From NCBI RefSeq assembly GCF_900021155.1, contig NZ_FCNT01000012.1:186001-250000 (forward strand): 64,000 bases of DNA, in the 5' to 3' direction. Shown one piece after another: positions 1 through 9,776 of the stretch (the first letter of the stretch is position 1; every line of letters starts with the position of its first letter). The position numbers and the translations under genes are program-made. The notes beneath the pieces were generated by a model, which saw nothing but the letters and a program-made list of their open reading frames with translations, did not search any database and had not been told where the DNA came from. Source of the DNA: Alistipes sp. CHKCI003 (GTDB lineage: Bacteria > Bacteroidota > Bacteroidia > Bacteroidales > Rikenellaceae).

Positions 1-45
1 AATCCGGCCAGCGTCGTCAGAACAGCCAAATACATTATTACCTGA

Positions 46-507
46 TTATTTAGTTCCCATACAATACAATCCAGAAGCTATGGCGCTGATCGTAGACATC
101 GGCAACCAATCGTTTGCTATATCCATCCACATACCACCTTCTGTTTCCCGATATTTTCTCATTTCATTATATCGAGCTTGTGTACAAACCCACCAAAACC
201 GTAACCCTCTCGTTTCAGGCAATGATTCAATAAATATATCCTCAATCATGAGATTTTCATTACATCGTATCGAGGCGATCAACCGTTTATCTTCAGTGTA
301 ATGTTCCAATAAATATCCTCCGTCTATTTTATCAATGAACAGATACGAAATCATCGTTATGTCCATCTCGTCATTCGATGCAACAATTTTGTACTCTTTA
401 CCGCTTAACGTTCGTGTACTTGAAGCAATGTTATTCAAACTGAATCGAATATCGTCGTAGACAACTGCATCATGTTGTGGTAACTTTGCCGTATAGTCCT
501 GAGACAT
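46..507 (-). pseudogene. Lipoprotein-like hypothetical protein with lost start codon
   Basis: The first Met gives a 153-residue soluble-looking protein that I do not recognise. Reading the same frame upstream (508-588) encodes a typical lipoprotein leader: KRVCLFLIAVIGINLHGC followed by DEQ, with a Leu-His-Gly-Cys lipobox. Where the initiator ATG should sit, just before the Lys codon, there is an in-frame TAG (589-591), and no ATG, GTG or TTG lies between it and the leader. Either the gene is inactivated at its start, it starts at a non-standard codon such as ATT, or only the cytoplasmic form from 507 is made. The body contains an aromatic stretch (LRFWWVCTQ) around residue 102. It has no neighbour in the same transcription unit. 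Coding potential of the body is good, function is unknown. Confidence 0.55.
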
Positions 508-665
508 AGATTTAATAGGAATTGATTGCTCATCACATCCATGCAGGTTAATACCGATAACGGCAATGAGAAATAAACAAACACGCTTCTACACCGCAAA
601 AAAATATTGCAAAAAACACACAAAAACCTTATTTCGAATATATTATACGATAAACCACAAAACAT

Positions 666-3095
666 TCAGAACCGATACGAGACCGAAACGTAGAACGACC
701 GCGGATAGGCATAGGTGCGGCGGGTCTCGAACGGCGCATAGGCGTAGGTGTCGCCGCTGCGCATCCGCCGCACGCGCAGCGATTCGTAGGCGGCGTAGAC
801 CTGATCGCGGTCGTTGAGCAGATTGCGGAGCATGAGCGAAATCGTGAGACGCGATGCATCGAAATAAAAAGTCTTGAAGGCCGAGGCGCCGAGCGCGAAG
901 GCATCGGCGAGCCGCTCCTGCTCCGTGAAACGGTCGAACGCCTCGGCCGTCGCGGCGGCCTGCCGCGCCACGCGCTCCGTGCGGCGCAGGAACGCGGGTT
1001 CGGCATAGCGGCCGCCGACATAGGCTGCCGTACAGCGGAAGCCCCACCCTTTCGGTCCGAAATAGACGATCTCGGTCAGGGCCGACCTCTGCGGCGCATT
1101 GCCCGTCCGGCAGCCGCCCATGTGGCTCACGGCGCCGACCTCCACGGGCGCATTGTCCGCATCGGCGAGGATCGTCAGACGCGGATCGCGGTCGTACTCA
1201 TAGCGCCCGACTGCCGCGGCCAGCGACAGCCGCCAGCGGTAGGAGAGCCGAATGGCGGCCGCCGCCTCGATGCCGTAAGCGCGCATTCCGATACCCGAAG
1301 CGGAGAGATCGCAGAAGAGACCGGCCAGATCGTCGTAATAGCGCCATGCCTCCATCCCGTCGCGGGAGAGCTGCACATAGGCAGCCGCCCGCAGGTCGAA
1401 CGTGCGGTCCGTGTAGTTGAAAACCAACTCTCCCGCCCAGCGTCTGCGCAGACGGGGGCGATCCGCCGTGCGGTTGTTGTACTGCGGCTGGAGGAACAGC
1501 GCCTCCGCATCGGGTCGTTCGGCGGCGGCCATCGCCGAGGCCCCGACATAGGATTTCGGCGAGAAGGCCCACCCCGCCGAAATCTTGAAAAGATAAGGTG
1601 TGAAACGGATTGCGGCCGAACAGCCGTAGGAACGTCCGCCCGAGAAGAGCTCCTTTTCGAAATAGCCTCTGCGCCGTACCGAGCTTTCGCGGATTTCGGT
1701 CCCGGCGTCGCAGCGGAAGCGGTCGGCGCGGTACTGGATCTGCACGCGCAGCCCCGCATCGAGCGTCGTGAGCGCGTAATCGTATCCGAAACGGTCGCCC
1801 ACGCCGATTCGGCGGTTCGGATGCCGCAGATCGTTTTGCAGAAGGTTGCCGTAGGTGTCGTCGTCTACGAGGTACTGGTCTATATCCGTCCGGTAGGCGG
1901 CACCGAGCAGATCGCGCATCTGTTTGTAGCTCCGGGTGCGGTTCCAGCGAACGGCCGCTCCGTAGTGCAGCGTCAGCCGTTCGCCGACACGGGTTGCGAA
2001 CACCGCGTCGAACTGCAAGTCGCAGATCCGCTCCACCCGGTCTTCGAGCGCGTGGACAGCCTCGCCGCCCTTCATGCGGTTCTGGGCATAAAGCTCGTCC
2101 CAATCGATCTGCGTGTAGCGCGGATCGCGCGACCGCCATGCCTCCTCGGTTTCGCGGTCGCCCGTATAGCTCGGCAGATAACGGTAGTTGTCGGGTAGGG
2201 GCGTGCGGGCGTCGTACCATCCGAGCGTGCTGTATTTCGACACGCCCGCCACCGCTCCGACGGTCGTTTCGAGATCGGTCGAGGCCGAAAGCGGCACGGC
2301 ATAGGAGGCGACGGCGAATGGCAGGAATTCGCGCCTGACGCGGGCACTGCGCACCTTGCCGTCCTGATAACCCCACGCGGGATTGTAGAGGCGGTCGCCC
2401 GTCAGCGTGAACGCCTCCTCGGTCGAACCCGACCTGAGCCCACGCATCGACGGCGGCAAAATCGCCGCGAGCGACAGCCTGTGTCCCTCGCCCAACCGTT
2501 TGGTCGCCCGCAACGAAGCGGTCAAGGCATTCGTGAAGACGCCCCGCACATGCAGGTCGCGGCCCGTGCGGGCATCCACGGCAGCGGAATAATCCCAACC
2601 GCGGCCCCATGCACCGGCATAGGAGGCCTTTGCGGCGAACAGATAGTTGCGGTCCGTGAACCCCGCAGCCGCACGGCCCGCGGGCAGCAGCTCCCCGTCG
2701 CCGAGGCGGAACGACCGGAGCCCGTTCGGGCCTCCGAGACGGCCGTCGGACATCTGCAATCCGGCCATGGTCCGCTCCTCGGCTCCGAGCGCACGCAGCG
2801 CGGCGAAATAGCGCCATCCCACCTCCGCGCCGTTCACCTCGGTCCGCTCCGCGGCGTATTCCTCTCCGCGGCGTTTCGATCGCACGAACGACAGGTCGTA
2901 GTCCGTCGCTTCGCCGAAGAGGTCGACCGGCGTCTGCACGGCTCTGTAAAACAATACGGAGTCGGTGAGCAGCATCGAAATGCGCTCTGCCGGCTCCGCC
3001 TCGTAGGGATAATAATAGGTTTCAGGTTCCTGTGCCGCCGCGGAGAGAGAGGCGATGATCCCCGCGGTCAGACACACAGCCCGAAGCGGATTCAT
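666..3095 (-). CDS. TonB-dependent receptor-like outer membrane beta-barrel protein, divergent paralogue
   Basis: This 809-residue protein has a signal peptide (about 1-22, cleaved after AAAQ) and ends in the aromatic Phe of an outer-membrane barrel (YVSVSYRF). It is a clear paralogue of the 940-residue receptor at 56983-59805: both share a conserved order of motifs, for example YNP.xGYQ.GK.R..RVR, an (I/M)DWD.xYxQN turn, and an NRT..Y..xxDLLG segment. It lacks the N-terminal carboxypeptidase-regulatory-like domain of the paralogue, and its plug region (about 60-150) is short and poorly conserved, with no obvious TonB box. Its ATG overlaps the TGA of the upstream pepD gene (ATGA at 3092-3095), so the two are probably co-translated. 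The receptor assignment comes from the paralogy; substrate is unknown and active transport is uncertain because of the weak plug. Confidence 0.75.
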   Translation of the reverse strand: MNPLRAVCLTAGIIASLSAAAQEPETYYYPYEAEPAERISMLLTDSVLFYRAVQTPVDLFGEATDYDLSFVRSKRRGEEYAAERTEVNGAEVGWRYFAALRALGAEERTMAGLQMSDGRLGGPNGLRSFRLGDGELLPAGRAAAGFTDRNYLFAAKASYAGAWGRGWDYSAAVDARTGRDLHVRGVFTNALTASLRATKRLGEGHRLSLAAILPPSMRGLRSGSTEEAFTLTGDRLYNPAWGYQDGKVRSARVRREFLPFAVASYAVPLSASTDLETTVGAVAGVSKYSTLGWYDARTPLPDNYRYLPSYTGDRETEEAWRSRDPRYTQIDWDELYAQNRMKGGEAVHALEDRVERICDLQFDAVFATRVGERLTLHYGAAVRWNRTRSYKQMRDLLGAAYRTDIDQYLVDDDTYGNLLQNDLRHPNRRIGVGDRFGYDYALTTLDAGLRVQIQYRADRFRCDAGTEIRESSVRRRGYFEKELFSGGRSYGCSAAIRFTPYLFKISAGWAFSPKSYVGASAMAAAERPDAEALFLQPQYNNRTADRPRLRRRWAGELVFNYTDRTFDLRAAAYVQLSRDGMEAWRYYDDLAGLFCDLSASGIGMRAYGIEAAAAIRLSYRWRLSLAAAVGRYEYDRDPRLTILADADNAPVEVGAVSHMGGCRTGNAPQRSALTEIVYFGPKGWGFRCTAAYVGGRYAEPAFLRRTERVARQAAATAEAFDRFTEQERLADAFALGASAFKTFYFDASRLTISLMLRNLLNDRDQVYAAYESLRVRRMRSGDTYAYAPFETRRTYAYPRSFYVSVSYRF

Positions 3096-4546
3096 CGGAT
3101 TCGCTTCAGCACATCGGAGAGCAGATTCCAGAACTTCGGCACCGTGGCGATCTCCAGCCGTTCGTCGGGCGAATGGACGCCGCGCAGCGTAGGGCCGATC
3201 GAAACCATCTCCAGACCGGGATATTTCTCAAGGAAAAGGCCGCACTCCAGTCCGGCATGGATCGCCCGCACCTTGGGCTCGACACCGAATCGCTCGCGGT
3301 AGCACTCCTTCGTAACCGCCAGCAGTTTCGACTGCGGATCGGGAGCCCAGCCCGGATAACCGTCCGAATGGACGACGTCGGCGCCGGCCAGCGCGAAGAC
3401 CGATTCGACCATCCGCATCACATAGGTCTTGGCGCTCTCGACCGACGAACGCTGCGACGAGGTAACGACGATCCGCCCGTCGCCGACGAATTTCACCGAC
3501 GCGAGGTTGGTCGAGGTCTCCACCAATCCGGGCATGGCCTGCGACATGGCGATCACGCCGTTGGGCACACCCACGAGAGCATAGACCAGCGCGCGCTGCG
3601 ACGCGGCGTCGAGGACCGTATCCACCGACGGCAGTTCGACGAGCGACAGTTCGAGCTTGGGCTCCGAAAACTTGAATTCGGCCTTCACCTCCTCCGCGAA
3701 CAGACGGAAGCGCTTCAGGAACTCGTCCTTCGCATGCTCCCGTACGCCGAAGACGGCATATGCCTCGCGCGGGATGGCATTGCGGAGATTGCCCCCGTCG
3801 AAACAACTCAGCCTCAGCCCGAAACTCTGCATGCCCTCCCACAGCAGACGGGCCGCGATCTTATTCGAATTGGCGCGTCCCTTGTCGATGTCGTCGCCCG
3901 AGTGGCCGCCCACGAGGTCGGAAACACCGAGCCGGAAATAGGCATAGTTCTTCGGCGCCTCTTCGGTCGCATAGCGGAACGTGGCGACGGTGTCGACACC
4001 GCCGGCGCATCCGATGAAGATCTCGCCCTCGTCCTCCGAATCGAGGTTGATGAGGTATTTGCCTTCGAGCATTCCCTCGCCCAGTCCGAAAGCACCCGTG
4101 AGCCCCGTCTCCTCGTCCACCGTGAAGAGCGCCTCGACCGGTCCGTGCTCCGACGCGGGATCGACCAGCACGGCGAGCGCCGCCGCCATGCCGATGCCGT
4201 CGTCGGCGCCGAGCGTCGTGCCCTCGGCCTTCACCCACTCCCCGTCGATGCGGGTGCGGATAGGGTCTTCGTCGAAATCGAACTCCACGTCCGAATTCTT
4301 CTCGCAGACCATGTCCATGTGAGCCTGAAGGATCACCGCGGGACGCGACTCGTAGCCCGGAGTGGCGGGCTTGCGCATCACGATGTTGCCGGTAGCGTCT
4401 TTCCGGTATTCGATCCCGTGTTTTTCGGCGAATGCGATCAGAAAATCGATGATTTTTCCCTCCCGTTTCGAAGGGCGCGGAACCTGCGTGATGGCGTCGA
4501 AAATCTCCCACACGGTCTTGGGTTCCAAAGATGCGATTGCAGACAT
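3092..4546 (-). CDS. pepD: Aminoacyl-histidine dipeptidase (Xaa-His dipeptidase, M20C)
   Basis: A 484-residue zinc aminopeptidase of family M20C that hydrolyses Xaa-His dipeptides such as carnosine in the cytoplasm; the length matches Escherichia coli PepD. Visible active-site signatures are QAHMDMV (His76, Asp78), [11 protein letters not shown] (Asp115) and the catalytic Glu pair in [11 protein letters not shown] (about 145-146), followed by INLDSEDEG and the C-terminal [11 protein letters not shown] chose the start at [10 protein letters not shown] because the family begins there and a TAATTTTG promoter -7 box (4574-4581 on this strand) lies just upstream; a Met 19 codons earlier precedes that box. 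The stop overlaps the start of the TonB-like receptor gene. Confidence 0.93.
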   Translation of the reverse strand: MSAIASLEPKTVWEIFDAITQVPRPSKREGKIIDFLIAFAEKHGIEYRKDATGNIVMRKPATPGYESRPAVILQAHMDMVCEKNSDVEFDFDEDPIRTRIDGEWVKAEGTTLGADDGIGMAAALAVLVDPASEHGPVEALFTVDEETGLTGAFGLGEGMLEGKYLINLDSEDEGEIFIGCAGGVDTVATFRYATEEAPKNYAYFRLGVSDLVGGHSGDDIDKGRANSNKIAARLLWEGMQSFGLRLSCFDGGNLRNAIPREAYAVFGVREHAKDEFLKRFRLFAEEVKAEFKFSEPKLELSLVELPSVDTVLDAASQRALVYALVGVPNGVIAMSQAMPGLVETSTNLASVKFVGDGRIVVTSSQRSSVESAKTYVMRMVESVFALAGADVVHSDGYPGWAPDPQSKLLAVTKECYRERFGVEPKVRAIHAGLECGLFLEKYPGLEMVSIGPTLRGVHSPDERLEIATVPKFWNLLSDVLKRIR

Positions 4547-4573
4547 ATATAGAAAGTATTTGCGTTCTATTTG

Positions 4574-4581
4574 CAAAATTA
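4574..4581 (-). promoter_or_regulatory. Promoter -7 box of pepD
   Basis: TAATTTTG on the minus strand matches the Bacteroidetes TAnnTTTG box, about 28 bases before the chosen pepD start. The predicted transcription start excludes the longer reading of the gene. Confidence 0.55.
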
Positions 4582-4710
4582 ACGATTTTCGCCGAACGGA
4601 CAAGGGATCGGCCCGTTTTTATTACCGCCGCCGCAATCCTCCGCTTCGGACGGAACGGATACGGAATAAAATGCGCATCTTCGGACGCCGGCTCAGGCGC
4701 TCCCCGCCCG

Positions 4711-4759
4711 GCAAACGCAAACAGATTCGCTCGTGCGCCCGACTTGGTTCGCATCTTTG
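4711..4759 (+). repeat. Degenerate copy of the promoter-module repeat
   Basis: This copy has the GTGCGCCCGACTT core and a TTCGCATCTTTG tail, so the -7 box is CATCTTTG rather than TATCTTTG. It lies directly upstream of a better copy (4784-4833). It is probably a decayed tandem duplicate of the module in front of ispF. Confidence 0.6.
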
Positions 4760-4783
4760 GCTTCGTCTCAGACACTCTTTCCC

Positions 4784-4833
4784 GGCAAAATGCGAATAAA
4801 TTTGCTTTTGCGCCCGACTTATTCGTATCTTTG
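4784..4833 (+). promoter_or_regulatory. Promoter-module repeat, copy in front of ispF
   Basis: A 50-bp module containing GCAAAATGCGAATAAATTTG, then TTTTGCGCCCGACTT and TTCGTATCTTTG. The -7 box is TATCTTTG at 4826-4833 and a TTTG at 4801-4804 lies 21 bases upstream, the spacing expected of a Bacteroidetes -33 element. The same module occurs at 34053-34101, 45447-45497 and 47339-47388. ispF starts 18 bases downstream. Confidence 0.75.
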
Positions 4834-4851
4834 ACGGAAAACACTTCGCTC

Positions 4852-5331
4852 ATGGACTTCAGAATAGGACACGGTTACGACGTGCACGCCCTCGGCGAGG
4901 GGCTGCGGCTCGTGCTCGGGGGTGTCGAAATCCCCCATACCAAAGGATGTATCGCCCACTCGGACGGCGACGCGGCGATCCACGCCGTGTGCGACGCACT
5001 GCTGGGAGCTGCGGCCCTCGGCGACATCGGACTGCACTTTCCCGACACCTCGGACGATTTCGCCGGCATCGACTCCCGAATCCTCTTGCGGAGGGTCGCG
5101 GAGCTGCTGCGGCAAAAAAAATACGAGATCGGCAATGTCGATTGCACGATCTCGATGCAGAAGCCGAAACTGCGCCCGCACATCGAAGCGATGCGCGCGG
5201 CGATGGCCGGTGCAATGGGTGTAGGCGTCGACCGCGTGTCGGTCAAAGCTACGACCACAGAGCACCTCGGCTTCGAAGGCCGCGAGGAGGGCGTCTCTGC
5301 CTCGGCTGTGGCCTTGATATACAAAAAATAG
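4852..5331 (+). CDS. ispF: 2-C-methyl-D-erythritol 2,4-cyclodiphosphate synthase
   Basis: A 159-residue enzyme of the MEP isoprenoid pathway that cyclises CDP-methylerythritol 2-phosphate, releasing CMP. Zinc ligands Asp10, His12 (GYDVHAL) and His44 ([11 protein letters not shown]) are present, as are [10 protein letters not shown] and the C-terminal [14 protein letters not shown] signature that binds the cytidine nucleotide. Length equals that of the family. The start at [12 protein letters not shown] is fixed by family alignment and by the promoter box that ends 18 bases upstream; the frame stays open further upstream, but that part lies in the promoter repeats. It stands alone, convergent with the DUF4251 pair. 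Confidence 0.95.
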   Translation: MDFRIGHGYDVHALGEGLRLVLGGVEIPHTKGCIAHSDGDAAIHAVCDALLGAAALGDIGLHFPDTSDDFAGIDSRILLRRVAELLRQKKYEIGNVDCTISMQKPKLRPHIEAMRAAMAGAMGVGVDRVSVKATTTEHLGFEGREEGVSASAVALIYKK

Positions 5332-5572
5332 GCCAAACGGCGAAGTTCCTTTGCCGCTTCATACGGGGCGGACCCCCGCAGGCGGGCAGCCGCCCCCGCG
5401 GCGTCGCATAGGGATACGCCCCGGTCCGAATAACCTTCCCGGGACACGACGTATCGTCGTACGGCGCAGTCGGAGCTGCCTGCCGACCGTGCGACGGACA
5501 CGTCCGCCCGCCGTCTTCGAAACGGATGCCGCGGCGATCCCGCATCAGGCACGGCGGCCCGCCCGCACCGGG

Positions 5573-6211
5573 TCAGCGTCTCGGAGGCCCGCCCGCCCAG
5601 CGGCCGTTCCACAAGGCTCCGACGTAGCGCATCGTTACCGTGGGCGTGAGCAGCGTGAGCACGGCTTCGCCCGTGATGGTCGAAATCTCCAGATCGGCCG
5701 TGTAGCACACGTCGCCGTCGAAAACATTCATCGTAACGTTCCATCCCCATTGCAGATGCGACGCCTGATAGTTGCGGATATTCATCGAATCGAAGTTGAG
5801 CATTCCCAAATGCTGCGTGAAACTCCGCTCCGTGGGCAGGTGCACTTCGGCATGGTCCACGAAAAGGCCGAAAAAGAAATATTCGGCATAGATGTTCCGG
5901 ATCATGCCGCCCGGCAAACCCTGCATGCTGTTCGGGAAGAACATGTAGTTGCGGCTCTGGATCAGCGAGTCGATCCGCTGGGCGAAAAGCCGGGCTTTGT
6001 AGGCACGGCGTTCGGCCCGGTTCATGCCCCGTTCGCTTTCGTCGTAGACGGTCGTCCGTTCGGTGATCCGCACGGGCGTCTGCTGCACGGGGACGACGGT
6101 GGTCAGAGGGATGCTGTCGCCGGCCTCGATCGTAACCTGCTGCGTCTGGGCGGCCGCCGCAGCGGTACCCAGACACAATACGAGGTTCAGTATGCAACGT
6201 CCCGCACGCAT
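5573..6211 (-). CDS. DUF4251 family protein, second of a tandem pair
   Basis: A 212-residue secreted or periplasmic protein with a signal peptide (about 1-22). The segment from about residue 75, with DSLIQSRNYMFFPNSMQG, matches the DUF4251 pattern (a DS..xSRN.xF.P..MQ core followed by strand-rich sequence) and aligns with the neighbouring 180-residue protein. It starts 5 bases after that gene ends, so both form one operon. Function of DUF4251 is not known; members are small exported beta-rich proteins of Bacteroidetes. The C-terminus ends in a low-complexity AGGPPRR tail. Confidence 0.8.
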   Translation of the reverse strand: MRAGRCILNLVLCLGTAAAAAQTQQVTIEAGDSIPLTTVVPVQQTPVRITERTTVYDESERGMNRAERRAYKARLFAQRIDSLIQSRNYMFFPNSMQGLPGGMIRNIYAEYFFFGLFVDHAEVHLPTERSFTQHLGMLNFDSMNIRNYQASHLQWGWNVTMNVFDGDVCYTADLEISTITGEAVLTLLTPTVTMRYVGALWNGRWAGGPPRR

Positions 6212-6216
6212 GGCCC

Positions 6217-6759
6217 CTAATAAAGTTGCGTGATGGTGCCCGAATACTGCACGGGATTATACCACGGGTTGGTGATCGTCAGCGTCGCGCCGCCCGTGCG
6301 CGTGAAGATTTCCAGCGTGAACGTATAGGTCGACGCCGTGAAGAGCGACGTGGAGAAGGTTACCATCCAGCCCTCGTTGGTCTGTTCGGTCGTATACCCC
6401 TGCACGTTGCCGATCGTATAGTTCAGGATGGTTACATAGTACGGGGAGACGTATCCTTTGATGTACGGCAGGCAAATATCCATCGTTCCGTCCCAGATGC
6501 CGAGGTTGAACTGCGGATTGAGCAGCTGACGGATCGGTCCGGCCGGCATGCGCTGCATGGTCTGGGGATTGAACTGGAAATTCCGCGAAAGCACGATCGA
6601 ATCGACGTGTTTCTCGAATTCGGCGATGCGGTCCGCACGCCGTTTTTCGCGCACTTCGCGCTTCTCTTCCTTCGGCGACAGCATCTTCTTCTGTCCGATC
6701 ACGGTGTAGGCGCCCGCGCAAAGCAGCACACCCAAAGCAATAACGATAAACTTTCTCAT
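6217..6759 (-). CDS. DUF4251 family protein, first of a tandem pair
   Basis: A 180-residue exported protein with an N-terminal hydrophobic leader (MRKFIVIALGVLLCAGAYTV), a charged coiled segment (about 25-48, rich in Lys, Arg and Glu) and a DUF4251 core beginning at DSIVLSRNFQFNPQTMQ. The remaining sequence is beta-rich. It is followed after 5 bases by a homologue, so the pair probably arose by tandem duplication. Biochemical role unknown. Confidence 0.82.
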   Translation of the reverse strand: MRKFIVIALGVLLCAGAYTVIGQKKMLSPKEEKREVREKRRADRIAEFEKHVDSIVLSRNFQFNPQTMQRMPAGPIRQLLNPQFNLGIWDGTMDICLPYIKGYVSPYYVTILNYTIGNVQGYTTEQTNEGWMVTFSTSLFTASTYTFTLEIFTRTGGATLTITNPWYNPVQYSGTITQLY

Positions 6760-6807
6760 AGCGCATAAGGTTTTGCGCTACGAGTACAAATACGGTGCCC
6801 GAACGGA

Positions 6808-9630
6808 TCAGATACCCATACGCGCCAGAAATTGCCCCGTATAGCTCGCCGCACAGCGCGCCACCTCGTGCGGGGTTCCGGCTGCGACGATCCGCCCGCC
6901 CGCGGCGCCCCCCTCGGGTCCGATGTCGATCAGGTGGTCGGCCACCTTCACCACGTCGAGGTTGTGCTCGATGACGATGGCCGTATTGCCGCGGTCGACC
7001 AGTTTGTTCAGCACGTCGAGCAGTTGCCGTATATCCTCGAAATGAAGTCCCGTCGTGGGCTCGTCGAGGATGTAGAGCGTGCGGCCCGTGTCGCGTTTCG
7101 ACAGCTCCGCCGCGAGCTTGATGCGCTGGCTCTCGCCGCCCGAAAGGGTCGTACAGGGTTGACCGAGAGTGAGGTACCCCAGTCCGACCTCCTGAATGGC
7201 CCGCAATTTCTGGTGGATGTTCGGTACGTTCTCGAAAAATTCCACGGCCATGTTGACCGTCATGTTCAGCACGTCGTCGATCGACTTGCCCTTATACTTC
7301 ACTTCGAGCGTCTCGCGGTTGTAGCGGTGTCCGCCGCACGTCTTGCACGTAACGTAGACGTCGGGCAGAAAATTCATCTCGATGGTCTGCACGCCCGCTC
7401 CGCGGCACTCTTCGCAGCGGCCGCCCTTCACGTTGAACGAGAAGCGGCCCGCCTTGAAACCGCGGATCTGCGCATCGGGCGTCTTCTCGAAAAGCTTGCG
7501 GATGTCGGTGAAAACGTCCGAATAGGTCGCGGGATTGCTGCGCGGCGTGCGCCCGATGGGCGACTGGTCCACCACCACGAGCTTGTCGATCTCGCCGATC
7601 CCCTCGACCGAATCGTATTCGAGCGGCCGGTCGTAGGAGCGGTAGAGCGCCCGGCTCAGGATCGGACGCAGCGTCTCGTTCACGAGTGTGGATTTGCCCG
7701 AACCGCTCACGCCCGTAACGCAGATCAGCTTCCCGAGCGGAAACTCCGCATCTATGTTTTTCAGATTGTTGCCCTTCGCACCGCGGATCACGATGCTCCG
7801 CCCCGTGCCCTTGCGCAGCTTCTCCGGCACCTCGATCCGACGCCGGCCCGTCAGGTAGTCGGCCGTGATCGAATCCGAGGCGAGGATGTCGTCGAACGTC
7901 CCCGCCGCGACGATGTGGCCCCCGCGGCGGCCCGCACGGGGTCCCACATCCACGATGCAGTCGGCCGCACGCATCATATCCTCGTCGTGCTCCACCACGA
8001 TCACCGAATTGCCTGCGTCGCGCAGCCCTTCGAGGCTGCGGATCAAACGCTGATTGTCGCGCTGGTGCAGTCCGATGGAGGGTTCGTCGAGGATGTAGAG
8101 CACGTTCACCAGCTTCGAACCGATCTGGGTCGCCAGCCGGATGCGCTGGCTCTCGCCGCCCGAGAGCGAACGCGACGCACGCGACAACGACAGATAACCC
8201 AGCCCCACTTCCAGCAGGAAGTGCGTGCGTTCGCGGATCTCCTTGACCACCTCCTGTGCGATCGCCCGCTCCTTCGGAGTCATCTGCGCCTCCACGCCGC
8301 CCATCCACTCGGCGAATTCGGCAATCGAGAGGTTCGAGACTTCGGCGATGTTCCGCCCGCCGATGCGGAACTGCAAAGCCTCCCGCTTCAGACGGCTGCC
8401 TCCGCATAGGCTGCACTTGCGGTAGGCGAGGAACTGCTCGCGCCACTTGCGACCGCGGGCCGATTCGTCGTCCTCGGCCGTCGCCGAGATGTACTCGGCC
8501 ACGCCCTCCCACGACGCGAAGCGGTTGCCGCCCGACGAGGCATACTCCGTCATGTCGATCGTCAGCGGCTCGGAATCGCCGTAGAGGATGGCGTTCATCC
8601 CTTCGTCGGAGATCGCTTCCACGGGATCGTCGATCGTGAAACCGTAGCGCCGGCCGAGCGTTTCGAGCATGGCGAAGAGCATGTTGTTGCGGTATTTGCC
8701 GAGCGGTTCGACCGCCCCTTCGCGCAGCGAACGCTTCGGATCGGGGATGATCTTCGAACGGTCGAAGACCGCCTCCTCGCCCAATCCGTTGCAACGGGGA
8801 CAGGCCCCCTTGGGCGAGTTGAACGAGAAGGTATGCGGCGCGGGGTCTTCGAACGCCGCGCCCGTCGTGGGGCACATCAGGCTGCGCGAATAGTAGCGCA
8901 GCTTCTCCGTACCGTAGTCGTAGACGGCCATCGTCCCCTTGCCCTGCCGCATCGCCTCCTGCAACGAGCTCATCAGCCGTTCGGCGGCATCGGGCGATAC
9001 GCCGAGGCGGTCGACCACCAGATCGACCGTGTGGATCTTATAGCGGTCGAGCTTCATGCCCGCCGCGATTTCGCGGATCTCGCCGTCGATGCGGGCATAG
9101 ATATACCCCTTCTTGGCCAACTGTTCGAACAGTTCGCGGTAGTGCCCCTTGCGGCCCTTCACCACGGGAGCGAGCAGGGCGATCCTGCGACCGTCGAAAT
9201 CCCGGAGGATCAGATCGGCGATCTGCTCGTCCGTGTAATGCACCATCTCCTCGCCCGTGGCAGGCGAATAGGCACGCGACGCGCGCGCGTAGAGCAGACG
9301 CAGGAAGTCGTTGATCTCCGTAACGGTCCCGACCGTCGAACGGGGATTCTTGTTGGTGGTCTTCTGCTCGATTGCCACCACGGGGCTCAGTCCCGTGATC
9401 TTGTCCACATCGGGGCGCTCCATCGTCCCGACGAACTGACGCGCGTAGGCCGAGAGCGTCTCCATGTAGCGGCGCTGCCCCTCGGCATAGATCGTGTCGA
9501 AGGCCAGCGACGATTTGCCCGAGCCGCTGAGTCCGGTGATTACCACGAGTTTGCGACGCGGAATTTCGAGGTCTACGTTCTTCAGGTTGTGAACCCTCGC
9601 GCCGAGTATCTTGATGCTTTCCTCTTTCAT
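6808..9630 (-). CDS. uvrA: Excinuclease ABC subunit A
   Basis: A 940-residue DNA-damage recognition ATPase of nucleotide excision repair, the same length as the E. coli protein. The two ABC modules show Walker [10 protein letters not shown] (33-41) and GVSGSGKST, signature LSGGESQR twice, and Walker B ILDEP twice. Zinc-binding cysteines are in [15 protein letters not shown] and the CEEC...CKTCGG hairpin. I start it at [16 protein letters not shown], the conserved family start; the frame is open further upstream but that part is not UvrA-like. A TATCTTTG promoter and a striking palindrome lie upstream (9673-9710). Confidence 0.97.
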   Translation of the reverse strand: MKEESIKILGARVHNLKNVDLEIPRRKLVVITGLSGSGKSSLAFDTIYAEGQRRYMETLSAYARQFVGTMERPDVDKITGLSPVVAIEQKTTNKNPRSTVGTVTEINDFLRLLYARASRAYSPATGEEMVHYTDEQIADLILRDFDGRRIALLAPVVKGRKGHYRELFEQLAKKGYIYARIDGEIREIAAGMKLDRYKIHTVDLVVDRLGVSPDAAERLMSSLQEAMRQGKGTMAVYDYGTEKLRYYSRSLMCPTTGAAFEDPAPHTFSFNSPKGACPRCNGLGEEAVFDRSKIIPDPKRSLREGAVEPLGKYRNNMLFAMLETLGRRYGFTIDDPVEAISDEGMNAILYGDSEPLTIDMTEYASSGGNRFASWEGVAEYISATAEDDESARGRKWREQFLAYRKCSLCGGSRLKREALQFRIGGRNIAEVSNLSIAEFAEWMGGVEAQMTPKERAIAQEVVKEIRERTHFLLEVGLGYLSLSRASRSLSGGESQRIRLATQIGSKLVNVLYILDEPSIGLHQRDNQRLIRSLEGLRDAGNSVIVVEHDEDMMRAADCIVDVGPRAGRRGGHIVAAGTFDDILASDSITADYLTGRRRIEVPEKLRKGTGRSIVIRGAKGNNLKNIDAEFPLGKLICVTGVSGSGKSTLVNETLRPILSRALYRSYDRPLEYDSVEGIGEIDKLVVVDQSPIGRTPRSNPATYSDVFTDIRKLFEKTPDAQIRGFKAGRFSFNVKGGRCEECRGAGVQTIEMNFLPDVYVTCKTCGGHRYNRETLEVKYKGKSIDDVLNMTVNMAVEFFENVPNIHQKLRAIQEVGLGYLTLGQPCTTLSGGESQRIKLAAELSKRDTGRTLYILDEPTTGLHFEDIRQLLDVLNKLVDRGNTAIVIEHNLDVVKVADHLIDIGPEGGAAGGRIVAAGTPHEVARCAASYTGQFLARMGI

Positions 9631-9672
9631 CGTATTCAATAACGTGCGGCCGGCTCCCTTTATTGGACGGCG

Positions 9673-9710
9673 AAAAAAAATCTTCGCACGGAAATATCCG
9701 TGCAAAGATA
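9673..9710 (-). promoter_or_regulatory. uvrA promoter with palindrome and T-tract at the transcription start
   Basis: On the minus strand a TATCTTTG -7 box (9703-9710) runs directly into the inverted repeat GCACGGA-TATT-TCCGTGC (9686-9703), then GAAGA and eight T (9673-9680). The palindrome covers the expected transcription start. It may be an operator for a damage-responsive repressor or a hairpin plus T-tract attenuator in the leader. Confidence 0.6.
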
Positions 9711-9776
9711 CGACTCGTTTGCCGAACGAGAAACAATAAAGAAGCGAAATATCTCCCGATTTGCGGTTTGCGCGCC

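Noticed and set aside
1122..2198. Open frame antisense to the receptor-like gene at 666-3095
   Set aside because: His/Arg/Val-rich antisense translation without motif.
3861..4853. Minus-strand translation containing two copies of KSGA(K/R)ANLFAF
   Set aside because: The repeated peptide is only the reverse translation of the promoter-module repeat in front of ispF, not a protein repeat.
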